64,000 bases of DNA from JAEXNA01 sp037189585 (GTDB lineage Bacteria > Vulcanimicrobiota > Xenobia > Xenobiales > JADMJV01), in contig JBBCJA010000033.1 of NCBI GenBank assembly GCA_037189585.1, positions 1 through 64,000 of the forward strand, written 5' to 3'. Shown here piece after piece: positions 56,116-64,000 of this stretch. The translations under genes were made by a program, and so were the position numbers. Position 1 is the first letter of the stretch, and every line of letters starts with the position of its first letter. The notes beneath the pieces were generated by a model. It made no database searches. It saw only the letters and a list, made by a program, of their open reading frames with translations, and had not been told where the DNA came from.

Positions 56116-57281
56116 GCCACGGTGCGGGCGATCTCTTGCCCGATGGCAAGCGAGGCTGTGGCAGCCGGAGAGGGAGCGTTGAGGACGTGCCAGCAGCGCC
56201 CGTGTCGCTGAATCAAAAAGTCGTCCTGCAGAGCGCCGTCGGCTCTCAAAGCTTGGGCCCGAATTCCGCAGGGCGCGGGCAGAAGGTCTCCCTCGCCCAG
56301 ATCGGGGACCAGCCGCTGTAGCGCTTTCACGAAAGCCCGCTTGGAGACAGAACGCGTCACCTCTCCTAAACCCGCCCGCCAGTGTCGCGCGGCCAGCTTC
56401 CAGAAGCCGGGAAAAGACAGAGTCTCGGCTAGGTCCGAGAGGTTGAGATCGCCCGCTCGATAAGCCTCGCGGCCCAAGGCCAGGACCGCATTGGGGCCCG
56501 CCTCCACCCCTCCCTCAACCATACGAGTCAGATGAACTCCCAAGAAGGGGAAAGCGGGATCCGGAACCGGATAGATGAGATTGCGACACAGCAGTTCCGC
56601 CTCGCTTCGCAAACGATAGTACTCCCCTTTGAAGGGCACGATCCGAATCTCGGGAGACTGTCCCTGCAGGCGGCAAATGCGATCGGAGAAGAGACCTCCA
56701 CAGTTGATGAGCCAGTCCGCTTCGAACTCTCCCGCAGTGGTCTCCAGATGAATCGAATCCGGGCGCTCGACCAGATTCAGCAGACGCGCGTCGGTGTGCA
56801 GATGGCCTGGAAGATCCGCCACCAACTGTCTCATCACTCCATGAAAATCGACGATCCCCGCCTCTTTGATCCAGAGTGCGTTCAGTCCGAAGGCGTGCGG
56901 CTCCAACCGAGCCAGACCCGCCTTGTCGAGGCGTTCACACTCGACACCATTGGCCCGAGCCCGCTCCCCCAACACCTCCAATCGAGGAAATTCATCCGGA
57001 TGCGTGGCCACGATCACCTTGCCGCAGACCTCGTGCGGAATCTCGTGCTCGCGGCAATAGGCCAGAAGCATCTCCCGACCGAGGCGGCAGTTCCTGGCCT
57101 TGACCGAGCCCGGATTATAGTAAATTCCGGAATGGATTACACCGGAGTTTCGCCCACTCTGATGCAGGCCCATAGCCTTCTCTTTCTCCAGCACGAGAAT
57201 TCGAGCCGCCGGAAAAACCCGACCGAGCTCGGTAGCCGTGGCTAATCCGACAAGTCCCGCTCCGATAACCGCGATTCGCAT
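56103..57281 (-). CDS. L-2-hydroxyglutarate oxidase-like FAD enzyme (LhgO)
   Basis: 392 residues from the ATG at 57281 (MRIAVIGAGLVGLATATELG), the natural start directly before the FAD dinucleotide-binding GxGxxG; the frame extends to 57320 without benefit. ILVLEKEKAMGLHQSGRNSG then VIHSGIYYNPGSVKARNC is the family hallmark after the FAD site, and GIVDFHGVMRQLV, INCGGLFSDRICRL and FPFLGVHLTRMVEGGVEAGP also match. The enzyme oxidises L-2-hydroxyglutarate to 2-oxoglutarate, passing electrons to the respiratory chain. It lies behind the subtilase gene, separated by a strong terminator. Confidence 0.92.
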   Translation of the reverse strand: MRIAVIGAGLVGLATATELGRVFPAARILVLEKEKAMGLHQSGRNSGVIHSGIYYNPGSVKARNCRLGREMLLAYCREHEIPHEVCGKVIVATHPDEFPRLEVLGERARANGVECERLDKAGLARLEPHAFGLNALWIKEAGIVDFHGVMRQLVADLPGHLHTDARLLNLVERPDSIHLETTAGEFEADWLINCGGLFSDRICRLQGQSPEIRIVPFKGEYYRLRSEAELLCRNLIYPVPDPAFPFLGVHLTRMVEGGVEAGPNAVLALGREAYRAGDLNLSDLAETLSFPGFWKLAARHWRAGLGEVTRSVSKRAFVKALQRLVPDLGEGDLLPAPCGIRAQALRADGALQDDFLIQRHGRCWHVLNAPSPAATASLAIGQEIARTVAQTV

Positions 57282-57321
57282 TCTCAGTGGTCCGAGGTAT
57301 GCCGTCGGGATGCCTGCCAAA

Positions 57322-57377
57322 CATGATCAAAAGGCCGCGAGCTTCCTCGAGAGGAGGTTCGCGGCCTTTTGATCATG
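57322..57377 (-). terminator. 19 bp-stem terminator of the subtilase gene
   Basis: CATGATCAAAAGGCCGCGA (57322-57340) pairs perfectly with 57359-57377. The loop itself holds a small CCTC/GAGG hairpin. A/T tracts lie within the stem, and it begins six bases past the subtilase stop. Confidence 0.85.
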
Positions 57378-57382
57378 AAAGC

Positions 57383-58846
57383 CTAGACTTTTTGCAGGTT
57401 CTCTGCGGCACGCTTGGCATCAACGAAACCGGCGCCTTGCTCGTTCCCCGTGTACTGTCCCACCGGCTGAGCCGTTCCCCGCAACAGCGCCATCGACTGC
57501 TCAGGGCTGATGTCGCGACCCTGCTCCAAGCTGGCCAGGACACCGGCCACCAGAGGAGCGGCAAAGGATGTTCCCGGAGCCGCCACCATGCCCTCGGCGG
57601 GAATGTAGGTGGGAGGCAGATTCGGCTTGATGAAGCCTTCCAGCTCGGGAGCCGAAAGCTGCAGGGCCTCTTCCGGAATCCCTAGACCTTCTCTCAATCC
57701 AGGATTATGCGTCAACAGAGTCTTCAACTGCTCGGCCGGCATGTTGCGCAGGGTCTCCACGGCGCGCGCGGTCTGCTCCATCTCCGAGCCGGGAACGCTC
57801 CAGCCCGAGATGTATTCACCGGGAGCGACCACATCGGGTTTGATCAGTCCGTCCTCGGTCGGACCGCGGCTGGAGAAGTCGCTCACTTGATGAGGGTCGC
57901 GGGTGGCACCCACAGCGATAGCGAACTCGCTTTCGGCGGGATTTCCGATGGTGTGGTTGTCGGGACCGGAGTTACCGGCCGCCGCCACCACCGTGATACC
58001 GGCCTGCGTGGCCAGCGCCACGGCTTTATTGATTGGGTGCTCCTTGTCGGGATAGCCGTCCGGAGCGCCGCCGAGCGACATGTTGATCACGTCGACGTCG
58101 AGATTTCCGGAGAGCTTCTGCTGGATGGTCCAGGCCAGACCCTTGATGATGTCCGAAGGCCGGCCGGAACCGTCGTCTCCCATCACCTTCACCGCCACGA
58201 TGCCGGCATCGGGGGCCGTCTTAAGCACGTCGTGAGCGACATGCGTGCCGTGGCCGTGTCCGTCCACGGGAGTTGGTGAACCTCCCACCATATCGGCCCA
58301 ACCCGCTAGTTGATACCCAGGGTGGCTAAATCCGGAGTCGAGAACGGCAACGGTCTGGCCTTCTCCGGTCAGCCCGGCTTGATTGATCAGATCGGACTTC
58401 AGCCAACCGGTGGGGTCGACTTTCGGCATCGAGTAGTCGCCCGCGGCGTTGACCGACTGAGTGACCTTTGGTAGTCCGTTCCAAAGCGGACGAGGCGAGT
58501 TGTCGAAAACCTTGAATCCCTCTTCTTTGAGCTTCGCGATGTTCTCCTGGGAGAGACTGGCGGTCGCGCCGAGGTCTTGCATATCTTCTTGAAGATCGAC
58601 CCCCTTGGAAGCCAACGATTCCCTCAGGTCGACCGGGGTGTCCGACTTGAACAGGCCCAGCTCCGGAGCCATGATCAAGACATCTTGATTTCCGCTCAGT
58701 TCAGAGGCCACGGACTTGAAAGCGTCCGTTGGGACCGCGGAGGCGGCTTTGATGGTCGCCTGCTCGCTGTTGCCGTTTCCGTTCACGGCTTCACGAATGC
58801 TCTTGAGAGCTTTGGGGCTAAAAAATCCGGTATTGACAGTTGACAT
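57383..58846 (-). CDS. Subtilisin-like serine peptidase (S8 family)
   Basis: 487 residues from the ATG at 58846 with GGAG eight bases upstream; a TTG at 58903 is an unlikely alternative. The catalytic triad is Asp in VAVLDSGFSHPG, His in GHGHGTHVAHD and Ser in GTSFAAPLVAGVL; the oxyanion Asn is in AAAGNSGPDN. Residues 1-140 look like a propeptide. There is no classical signal peptide, so the protease is either intracellular or exported by another route. A helical insert (MEQTARAVETLRNMPAEQLK, about 360-415) interrupts the fold before the Ser. No C-terminal anchor is seen. Confidence 0.93.
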   Translation of the reverse strand: MSTVNTGFFSPKALKSIREAVNGNGNSEQATIKAASAVPTDAFKSVASELSGNQDVLIMAPELGLFKSDTPVDLRESLASKGVDLQEDMQDLGATASLSQENIAKLKEEGFKVFDNSPRPLWNGLPKVTQSVNAAGDYSMPKVDPTGWLKSDLINQAGLTGEGQTVAVLDSGFSHPGYQLAGWADMVGGSPTPVDGHGHGTHVAHDVLKTAPDAGIVAVKVMGDDGSGRPSDIIKGLAWTIQQKLSGNLDVDVINMSLGGAPDGYPDKEHPINKAVALATQAGITVVAAAGNSGPDNHTIGNPAESEFAIAVGATRDPHQVSDFSSRGPTEDGLIKPDVVAPGEYISGWSVPGSEMEQTARAVETLRNMPAEQLKTLLTHNPGLREGLGIPEEALQLSAPELEGFIKPNLPPTYIPAEGMVAAPGTSFAAPLVAGVLASLEQGRDISPEQSMALLRGTAQPVGQYTGNEQGAGFVDAKRAAENLQKV

Positions 58847-59045
58847 ATCTATATCTCCGAGGATGTGAGAATTCTTCTTCTCGGCAGTATGACAGTCCGT
58901 CAAAGGTGAGATGTTTCAGAATGTTAAACGAAATCGCAGCCCTTCGCCAAAAGGTCTCACGCCAATGGGGGCGAGGGATTCAGCTTACGGATGAGCTCTC
59001 GAGGTGAACGCACTATTCCAGTCCTATTCCACTTCTAGAGAATCT

Positions 59046-61064
59046 TCACGAGGGAGAACTGACTTTGACGACCCGATCCCTCGGGTAAACCGACAACAGC
59101 TTGACCTTGACCTTGTCTCCGGGCGATTTCAGCCCTCCTCCACCGTGGGGAACTTCGACTTCCCTCAGACTATCGCAGAGCTGAAGGATGTACCGGTCAG
59201 CCGTGATGGCTAGTATGACAGCCTCGAGCTCCTTTCCACGCTGTGCCTTGAGATACTTATGAAGGAAGTACGCTCGGCGGTTTCTCTCCATCTTCTCGGC
59301 CGAGCTGACCGCCGTACTGGTCAGGGTCATAAGCTCTTCCATCTGTTCGGCCGAATAGCGCACCGACCCGTACTTGAGGTGGTGCTGAATCTGACGCTGG
59401 TGAATCAGATCGCGGTAACGCCGGATAGGAGAGGTGGCCTGGATGTATCGGTCGAGTCCCAAACCTGAATGCGGGATAGGCTCCAGACTCTGAGTGCTTC
59501 GAGCAAATCCCTTACGAACTTCAAAGAGATGATGAGGAAGCCACTCGGCCCTCGGCTCCACCGGAGGCTCGGGCGCTTTCTGACCCCGATAGATCACCGG
59601 CAATCCGTGCTCGGCCGCGTAGTCGGCGGCGACCCGGTTGGCCATAATCATGGCTTCGCTGACGATCGTTTGGGCCACAGAGTCTCGCTCGTCAGGCACC
59701 AAACGGACAATTCCGTTGCCCTCCAGCTTGACCTCCATGCGAGGGAAGGGAAGGTTGAGAGCTCCCTTGGCTTCCCGCAACTTCATCATCTTTTGAGCCA
59801 ACTGGCCGAACTCGCTCCAATACGGATCGCCCGAGGCGACCAGGGCGTCCACCTGATCGTAGTCGAACCGCTCGGTCACCCGAATTTTACTCGAAGTCAA
59901 ACGCCTCGAGAGCAGATTCCCTTCCGTGTCGAGGCGCAAAAGAAAACTGAAGGCCAGCCTGTCCTGCCCGGCCAAGAGCGAAAGGGCGTTGTCGGAGATG
60001 TTCTCGGGGAGCATGCGAACTTTGAGGTCGGGAAGATAGACCGAGGTCGCCCGCTCTTTCATGTCTTCCTCTAGGATGATGTTATCGCCGGGCAGTAAAG
60101 CTGACGCCTCGGCGATGTGAATGGCCATCTCGAAACCGCCCTCCACCGAGCGAAGGGCCAGGGCGTCATCGACCTCCGTGGTGTCGGGGTCGTCGATAGA
60201 ATAACAAACCCATTCCGTGAGGTCTTCTCGAGTGGCATCGGCCAGTTCTATCTCGAGAAGAGCCTCCACCATGTGGGCAGCTTCTAGAACCTCGGAGCTA
60301 AACTCTAGCGGAGTCTCGTTCATCAACAGGTCGAGATTCTGATCGACGGTCCACTCTTTCAAGCGAACCATGAACTCGAAAGCCAGGTTGGTCGACTTAG
60401 CGTCGAGTTCCCTTAACAATCGTTGCACGTGGCTGAAATGAGAGGAGCGGTCGCCCCACACCGCGGCGTCCCGAATACGCTGTTTCCACTCGAGAATGAA
60501 CTCCCGATGCTCGGCCGGCGGCTCACAAGGCCCCTGACGCCAAACCGCCAGCAGCCATTCCTTCAAAGCGGCTCTCTCCAGCTCTCTCTTGGCCTCGGTA
60601 TTCGCGCGCACCTGAGCTTCTTCGACTTGCTCGGGGGTTCGAACGCGAAAATTGTCCCCTTTGCGCCAAAAGTAAGTGCGGGCCTCGATCAAGGCGCGAT
60701 AGGTGATGGACCTCTCCAACTCCGTCAAAGGTCCCGAGGAGATAAGGGCGGCCAGCTCGTCGAGTGTCCAGTCGCGCTCTTCCCCCTCTTCGAGGACCAA
60801 CTCCCAAAGCTCCTCGACATTCAAAGCCGAGGCCCCCTCGACGCGTTGGCGCCCCACGCTCTGAAGGTGGTGAAGAACTTCCTCACGATCAGCCGAAGGC
60901 GGCAGAGGGCTACTGGAGACGAAAAGAACTTTTTTACTGGCCAGCGTCTCTTTGCGGCCGCTCGCGGTCAAGACCGGTAGCTTCCCTTTACTTTCGGCCG
61001 AAACGACGAAAGCCAAGGCCAGCTCTTTTCCCTCAAGGTATTCCACGACATTTCCCGGTCCCAT
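59046..61064 (-). CDS. RNase II/R-family exoribonuclease (RNB domain)
   Basis: 672 residues from the ATG at 61064; upstream in-frame ATGs at 61124 and 61112 overlap the divergent gene's region. The RNB domain (about 280-560) contains CYSIDDPDTTEVDDALAL with the metal-binding Asp cluster, MAIHIAEASALLPGDNIILE, YLPDLKVRMLPENISDNALS and GLDRYIQATSPIRRYRDLIH. The C-terminal S1-like OB domain ends GDKVKVKLLSVYPRDRVVKV. The N-terminus (VVEYLEGKELALAFVVSAES) resembles the small OB-like region of cyanobacterial/plastid RNase II-type proteins rather than E. coli RNase R. The enzyme degrades RNA 3' to 5'. Confidence 0.93.
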   Translation of the reverse strand: MGPGNVVEYLEGKELALAFVVSAESKGKLPVLTASGRKETLASKKVLFVSSSPLPPSADREEVLHHLQSVGRQRVEGASALNVEELWELVLEEGEERDWTLDELAALISSGPLTELERSITYRALIEARTYFWRKGDNFRVRTPEQVEEAQVRANTEAKRELERAALKEWLLAVWRQGPCEPPAEHREFILEWKQRIRDAAVWGDRSSHFSHVQRLLRELDAKSTNLAFEFMVRLKEWTVDQNLDLLMNETPLEFSSEVLEAAHMVEALLEIELADATREDLTEWVCYSIDDPDTTEVDDALALRSVEGGFEMAIHIAEASALLPGDNIILEEDMKERATSVYLPDLKVRMLPENISDNALSLLAGQDRLAFSFLLRLDTEGNLLSRRLTSSKIRVTERFDYDQVDALVASGDPYWSEFGQLAQKMMKLREAKGALNLPFPRMEVKLEGNGIVRLVPDERDSVAQTIVSEAMIMANRVAADYAAEHGLPVIYRGQKAPEPPVEPRAEWLPHHLFEVRKGFARSTQSLEPIPHSGLGLDRYIQATSPIRRYRDLIHQRQIQHHLKYGSVRYSAEQMEELMTLTSTAVSSAEKMERNRRAYFLHKYLKAQRGKELEAVILAITADRYILQLCDSLREVEVPHGGGGLKSPGDKVKVKLLSVYPRDRVVKVSSPS

Positions 61065-61129
61065 GGGGCATCGCCTTCGCTGCCTTGGAGAAGAGGCCTC
61101 TCCTGTCGGCATGTGAAAGGGCACAGGAT

Positions 61130-61900
61130 ATGAGCCAACAGACCGACGCCTACCTCGAGAGCGTCCGCGCGGCCGCGCGCGCCGCCGGCGCGGTGATAAA
61201 AGCCCGACTCGGGCAGCCCCAGACCACCGAATTCAAAAGCTTGACCGACCCCGTGACCGAAGTGGATCGGCATTGTGAACTCTTGATCCGGGAAGTTCTG
61301 ACCACGGCTCATCCCGACATCGACTTTTGGGGTGAGGAGTTTGGACACAGTCAGGACATGGGCCCTTTGACCTGGCTCGTCGACCCGCTCGACGGGACTA
61401 AGAACTTCGTTCACGGATATCCCTTCGTGGCCGTCTCCATTGCCTTGGTCGAGGCAGGACAACCGCGTCTTGGCCTTGTCTACGACCCTATCCGCGACGA
61501 AATGTTCCACGCCGTCGCCGGCGCCGGCGCCTTCCGCAACGACGAGCGTCTGGAGGTAAGTCGCACCGAACATCTGCACGAAGCCCTGGTCGTACCCGGC
61601 TTCACTACCGCTCCTGAAAAACAAAAGGAGCTGATCTGGAAAGCCGCGCACGCCTGTCAGGGAATCCGCCGTGGGGGGGCCGCGGCCCTGGACATCTGCC
61701 AACTGGCCGCTGGTCGTCTGGACGCCCTTTGGGAGTGGAGTCTTCAGCCCTGGGACCTGGCCGCGGCGACTCTGATAGTGCGAGAAGCGAAGGGAACTGT
61801 GAGTCGCATCGACGGCAAGAGCTTCGACATCTTCGGAGGCCAGATTCTAGCCACAAACACCTCGCTTCATCGCAAGTTCGTGGAACTTTTGAGTCAGTAG
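61130..61900 (+). CDS. Inositol monophosphatase-family phosphatase
   Basis: 256 residues from the ATG at 61130. The Mg2+-dependent phosphatase motifs are all present: DFWGEEFGH (GEE), WLVDPLDGTKNFVHGYPFVA (DPLDGT), and the distal LQPWDLAAATLIVREAKGTV (WD). Length and order match bacterial SuhB/inositol monophosphatase. Related enzymes act on inositol phosphates, histidinol phosphate or PAP, so the substrate is open; the GIRRGGAAALDICQLAAGRL block is typical of the IMPase branch. The 3' end overlaps the opposing kinase by 7 bp. Confidence 0.93.
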   Translation: MSQQTDAYLESVRAAARAAGAVIKARLGQPQTTEFKSLTDPVTEVDRHCELLIREVLTTAHPDIDFWGEEFGHSQDMGPLTWLVDPLDGTKNFVHGYPFVAVSIALVEAGQPRLGLVYDPIRDEMFHAVAGAGAFRNDERLEVSRTEHLHEALVVPGFTTAPEKQKELIWKAAHACQGIRRGGAAALDICQLAAGRLDALWEWSLQPWDLAAATLIVREAKGTVSRIDGKSFDIFGGQILATNTSLHRKFVELLSQ

Positions 61901-63447
61901 ACACGGGGAGCCGCTTCGAAGATCTCTATCACGGGCTGTAGGTCCTCGAAACGATCAGCCGGGTCCTTACTCATCATCTTCTGCACCGTAGCCACCACTT
62001 CGGGAGTGAGGTCCTTGCGGAAGTCCGCCAGTTTCTTCGGCTCTTGTTGCAGATGGGCCAACATCACCGACATCGGATCGTCACCCGCCTCGAAAGGGAG
62101 CTGGCCGGTCAAAAGCTCGAAGGCCATGATCCCCAGCGAATAGATGTCCGAAGTGGGGTCGACCGTGCCGCCCGAGATCTGTTCGGGACTCATATAGTTG
62201 GGCGTACCGAAGGCATCGCCCGTACGGGTCAAGTCGTGCCCGGGCTTGGCCGCCTTAGCCAGGCCAAAGTCCATCAGTTTGATCACGTCGGTGTGAGTGA
62301 CCATGATGTTGGAAGGCTTCAAGTCGCGGTGCACCACGCCCTTATCGTGGGCCGTCTTAAGAGCCCTCATAATGGGCAGGAATATGTGCAGAAATCGGGC
62401 CTGGGAAAGAGGCCGGATGAAGGTCTCTTTCAGAGTCTGCCCCTCGATCAGCTCCTGCACCATAAAGAGCAGATAACCGCTTTCTCCCCAGTCGATCAGC
62501 TTGACGATGTTCGGATGCGACAGCGAGGCGCTGACCTCGATCTCGCGCAGAAAACGCGCCCGATACTCCTCCGAGCGAGCCAGGTCCTCATCGATCACCT
62601 TCACCGCTACCGCGTCCTCAAGGTCGAGGGTACTCTCGGGCAAGCCGCGATACACCTTGCTCATACCGCCCCTTCCGATCCTGGCGGTGATGAAGTAGCC
62701 CCCCAGCGACTTTTTCAACAACGGGTCGGTGTCGGTGATGACCGACTCGAGCAGAGCCTTTTTCTGCCACAACTCCCGCTCTTTCTTATGCCTGCGATAG
62801 GTCGGCAGAAAGATCAGAGGAACCGAAAGGATTCCCGCCAGCACCAGGGTGTCTAAGAAGACCGCCAGAGGTGTGCGGTAACGGTGAAGTACCTTGAACT
62901 GCTCCCAGCGGTTCTTCCAACCGGAAGCCGGCACCAGGTCGATGAACGGTAGCTCCACCACCTCCTCGCCCGGTTTGGCCAGGTTGTTCAGCGGATACTC
63001 CCGCCGCCAGGGGAGATACCCGGGGCGCGAGACGAGCAAGTGAAGATTGAGGAATTCCCCTTTGGACAGATCGTACCGATCAGCCACTTTCAATTGAGCG
63101 AAGCGCCCCTGGAACTGGGGCTTCATCCCCGCCCCTGAGACCTGCTCGAAACTCAGTTGCGCGTCAGGTGGAAAGGATTCGAATTTGATGACGATCTGCT
63201 CGCGATAGAGCTTGGTGACCGAAAGCTCGAACGGTTGCTCCTTGGAAGCATCCTTGAGGATCTCGGCATTCAGAAACCTGGCTTGACGAGCGTGTCCCGG
63301 CGTCTTGAAAATCAAGCGAAGCGACTTTTGTCCCCCGAAATCCTGAGGATAGACCCGAAACATGTCGGTGGAGCGCACTGTACGCACCAGCCCTTTGCGG
63401 CTGTCGATCACGATGTCGGAAGGAGGTTCGGCCGAAGCCGCCACCAA
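61894..63447 (-). CDS. Membrane Ser/Thr protein kinase with N-terminal extracytoplasmic domain
   Basis: At least 517 residues. The only nearby standard start is TTG at 63447. In the same frame upstream (63448-63515) codons spell a hydrophobic run, AQLLLVALLVLLCLSSAGAQ, a perfect signal peptide, without ATG, GTG or TTG before it. The start is thus unresolved. The N-terminal ~185 residues are a beta-rich domain of unknown type. One helix follows near 200-218 (TPLAVFLDTLVLAGILSVPL). The kinase (about 250-510) has RIGRGGMSKVYRG, AVKVID, VVHRDLKPSNI, MDFGLAKA and GTPNYMSPEQISG, all catalytic residues intact. It likely senses envelope signals. It follows the prepilin-like gene. Confidence 0.9.
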   Translation of the reverse strand: MVAASAEPPSDIVIDSRKGLVRTVRSTDMFRVYPQDFGGQKSLRLIFKTPGHARQARFLNAEILKDASKEQPFELSVTKLYREQIVIKFESFPPDAQLSFEQVSGAGMKPQFQGRFAQLKVADRYDLSKGEFLNLHLLVSRPGYLPWRREYPLNNLAKPGEEVVELPFIDLVPASGWKNRWEQFKVLHRYRTPLAVFLDTLVLAGILSVPLIFLPTYRRHKKERELWQKKALLESVITDTDPLLKKSLGGYFITARIGRGGMSKVYRGLPESTLDLEDAVAVKVIDEDLARSEEYRARFLREIEVSASLSHPNIVKLIDWGESGYLLFMVQELIEGQTLKETFIRPLSQARFLHIFLPIMRALKTAHDKGVVHRDLKPSNIMVTHTDVIKLMDFGLAKAAKPGHDLTRTGDAFGTPNYMSPEQISGGTVDPTSDIYSLGIMAFELLTGQLPFEAGDDPMSVMLAHLQQEPKKLADFRKDLTPEVVATVQKMMSKDPADRFEDLQPVIEIFEAAPRVY

Positions 63448-63500
63448 GCGCCCGTTCTGAGCCCCAGCGGAGCTAAGACAGAGCAGGACAAGAAGCGCGA

Positions 63501-64000
63501 CTAGAAGGAGTTGCGCAACGTGTACCGTCGCTCGACGGTGAATTCGGCGAACCGCTGACTGGTGGATAAAGCTCTCCTGAGTTTGAGACGAAAGACCAGA
63601 GGTTGGCTGGCCAATGTGGTATTTCCATTGCGGTCCTTAAGCGAAAACTCTTCCACGTCCTTGCAAAAGACCCGTTGTTCCTGTCCTGGTATTGGTGTCA
63701 GACCGCTCAGAACCGACGGTGTCGGGTTGACCACGGAATTTCCCCCTCGAGCGTAGAGACCTCTCGAGAGAGTTCGCGCTGTCGGGTCGTAGCACCAGCG
63801 GGCTAGGCAAGGTATCGGAGGACTCGTCGGAGTCTCCTCCCAGGCGACCGTGCCGTTCCCGGCCACCCCCCTGGCGTTGGTGACTCCGATATAGAGTGGA
63901 GTCCCCGTTTGAATCCGAATGGCGCGTTGGCTAGTGCGCTCCAGGTCCTTTTCCCAAGCGACCAGCGTAAAAACCGCCTGCTGCTGCATGTCCACGCGAA
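63501..64000 (-). CDS. Prepilin-like minor pilin, 5' end beyond the window
   Basis: The minus-strand frame is open from base 64000 to the TAG at 63503-63501. An apparent GTG at 63995 is only an internal Val: the preceding codon is also sense, and VDMQQQAVFTLVAWEKDLER followed by TSQRA is the region directly after the hydrophobic helix in PilW/GspJ-type minor pilins. The leader and helix are therefore beyond the right edge. The visible 166 codons contain a CLARWCYDP pair of Cys, likely a disulfide, and a C-terminal strand (FRLKLRRALSTSQRFAEFTV). It lies immediately before the kinase gene. Confidence 0.75.
   Translation of the reverse strand, partial: RVDMQQQAVFTLVAWEKDLERTSQRAIRIQTGTPLYIGVTNARGVAGNGTVAWEETPTSPPIPCLARWCYDPTARTLSRGLYARGGNSVVNPTPSVLSGLTPIPGQEQRVFCKDVEEFSLKDRNGNTTLASQPLVFRLKLRRALSTSQRFAEFTVERRYTLRNSF

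Noticed and set aside
56532..57245. 237-codon plus-strand ORF
   Set aside because: Antisense to the LhgO-like oxidase, whose motifs are intact.

Overview
The window is a dense, moderately GC-rich bacterial chromosome segment with about 50 protein genes on both strands, two clear tRNAs (Gln-UUG, Trp-CCA), one odd tRNA-like RNA and many strong intrinsic terminators. Nothing fixes the phylum. Prepilin-type proteins, three GspF/PilC-type membrane proteins, a PilZ protein, a Ser/Thr kinase, an AMIN and copper-amine-oxidase-domain amidase, MutS2, a bacterial SUI1 protein and two MalT-like regulators suggest a free-living environmental bacterium with type IV pilus-like machinery. There are no phage, transposase or CRISPR genes.

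Layout. 1-7.4 kb: an unfinished proline/glutamate repeat protein, a LolA-like secreted protein, TatD, a GspF/PilC protein, UppP and a cell-wall amidase. 7.5-12.6 kb: a three-gene operon with overlapping ends (GNAT-like protein, LuxE-like synthetase, LuxC reductase fused to a PaaK-like adenylating domain). This is a fatty-aldehyde or acyl-transfer pathway with no luciferase beside it. 12.6-18.3 kb: small proteins, a large secreted protein, a second GspF/PilC protein and gamma-glutamyltransferase. 18.4-19.6 kb: tRNA-like RNA, tRNA-Gln, AT-rich repeats and a triple tandem terminator around a small secreted protein. 19.6-22.7 kb: a BrxD/DUF2791-like ATPase overlapping the gene of a cytoplasmic right-handed beta-helix protein with a winged-helix-like C-terminus. 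This is the best candidate for an undescribed two-gene system.

22.7-42.7 kb: mostly housekeeping and repair genes (MutS2, PFL/DUF711, EVE, homogentisate dioxygenase, MscS, CCA-adding enzyme, Ogt-AlkA fusion, sirtuin, LOG-like, DedA). Among them are two very long helical Ala/Glu/Gln-rich proteins, one apparently read from a leaderless mRNA. 42.9-44.4 kb: a 48-residue membrane protein, tRNA-Trp, a VapBC-like pair (antitoxin apparently leaderless) and SUI1. 44.4-53.3 kb: a pilin island (GspF/PilC protein, large pilin-like protein, two prepilins) between two MalT-like regulators. Two copies of a ~75 bp element flank it, and a stem in that element shows a compensatory base-pair change. 53.3-64 kb: two DUF3618/YtxH-like membrane proteins, a repetitive beta protein, a CdsA-like enzyme, an LhgO-like oxidase, a subtilase, an RNase II/R-family enzyme, an inositol monophosphatase-family enzyme, a Ser/Thr kinase and a truncated prepilin-like protein at the right edge.

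Functional calls rest on motifs and family knowledge read by eye. No database search was run.
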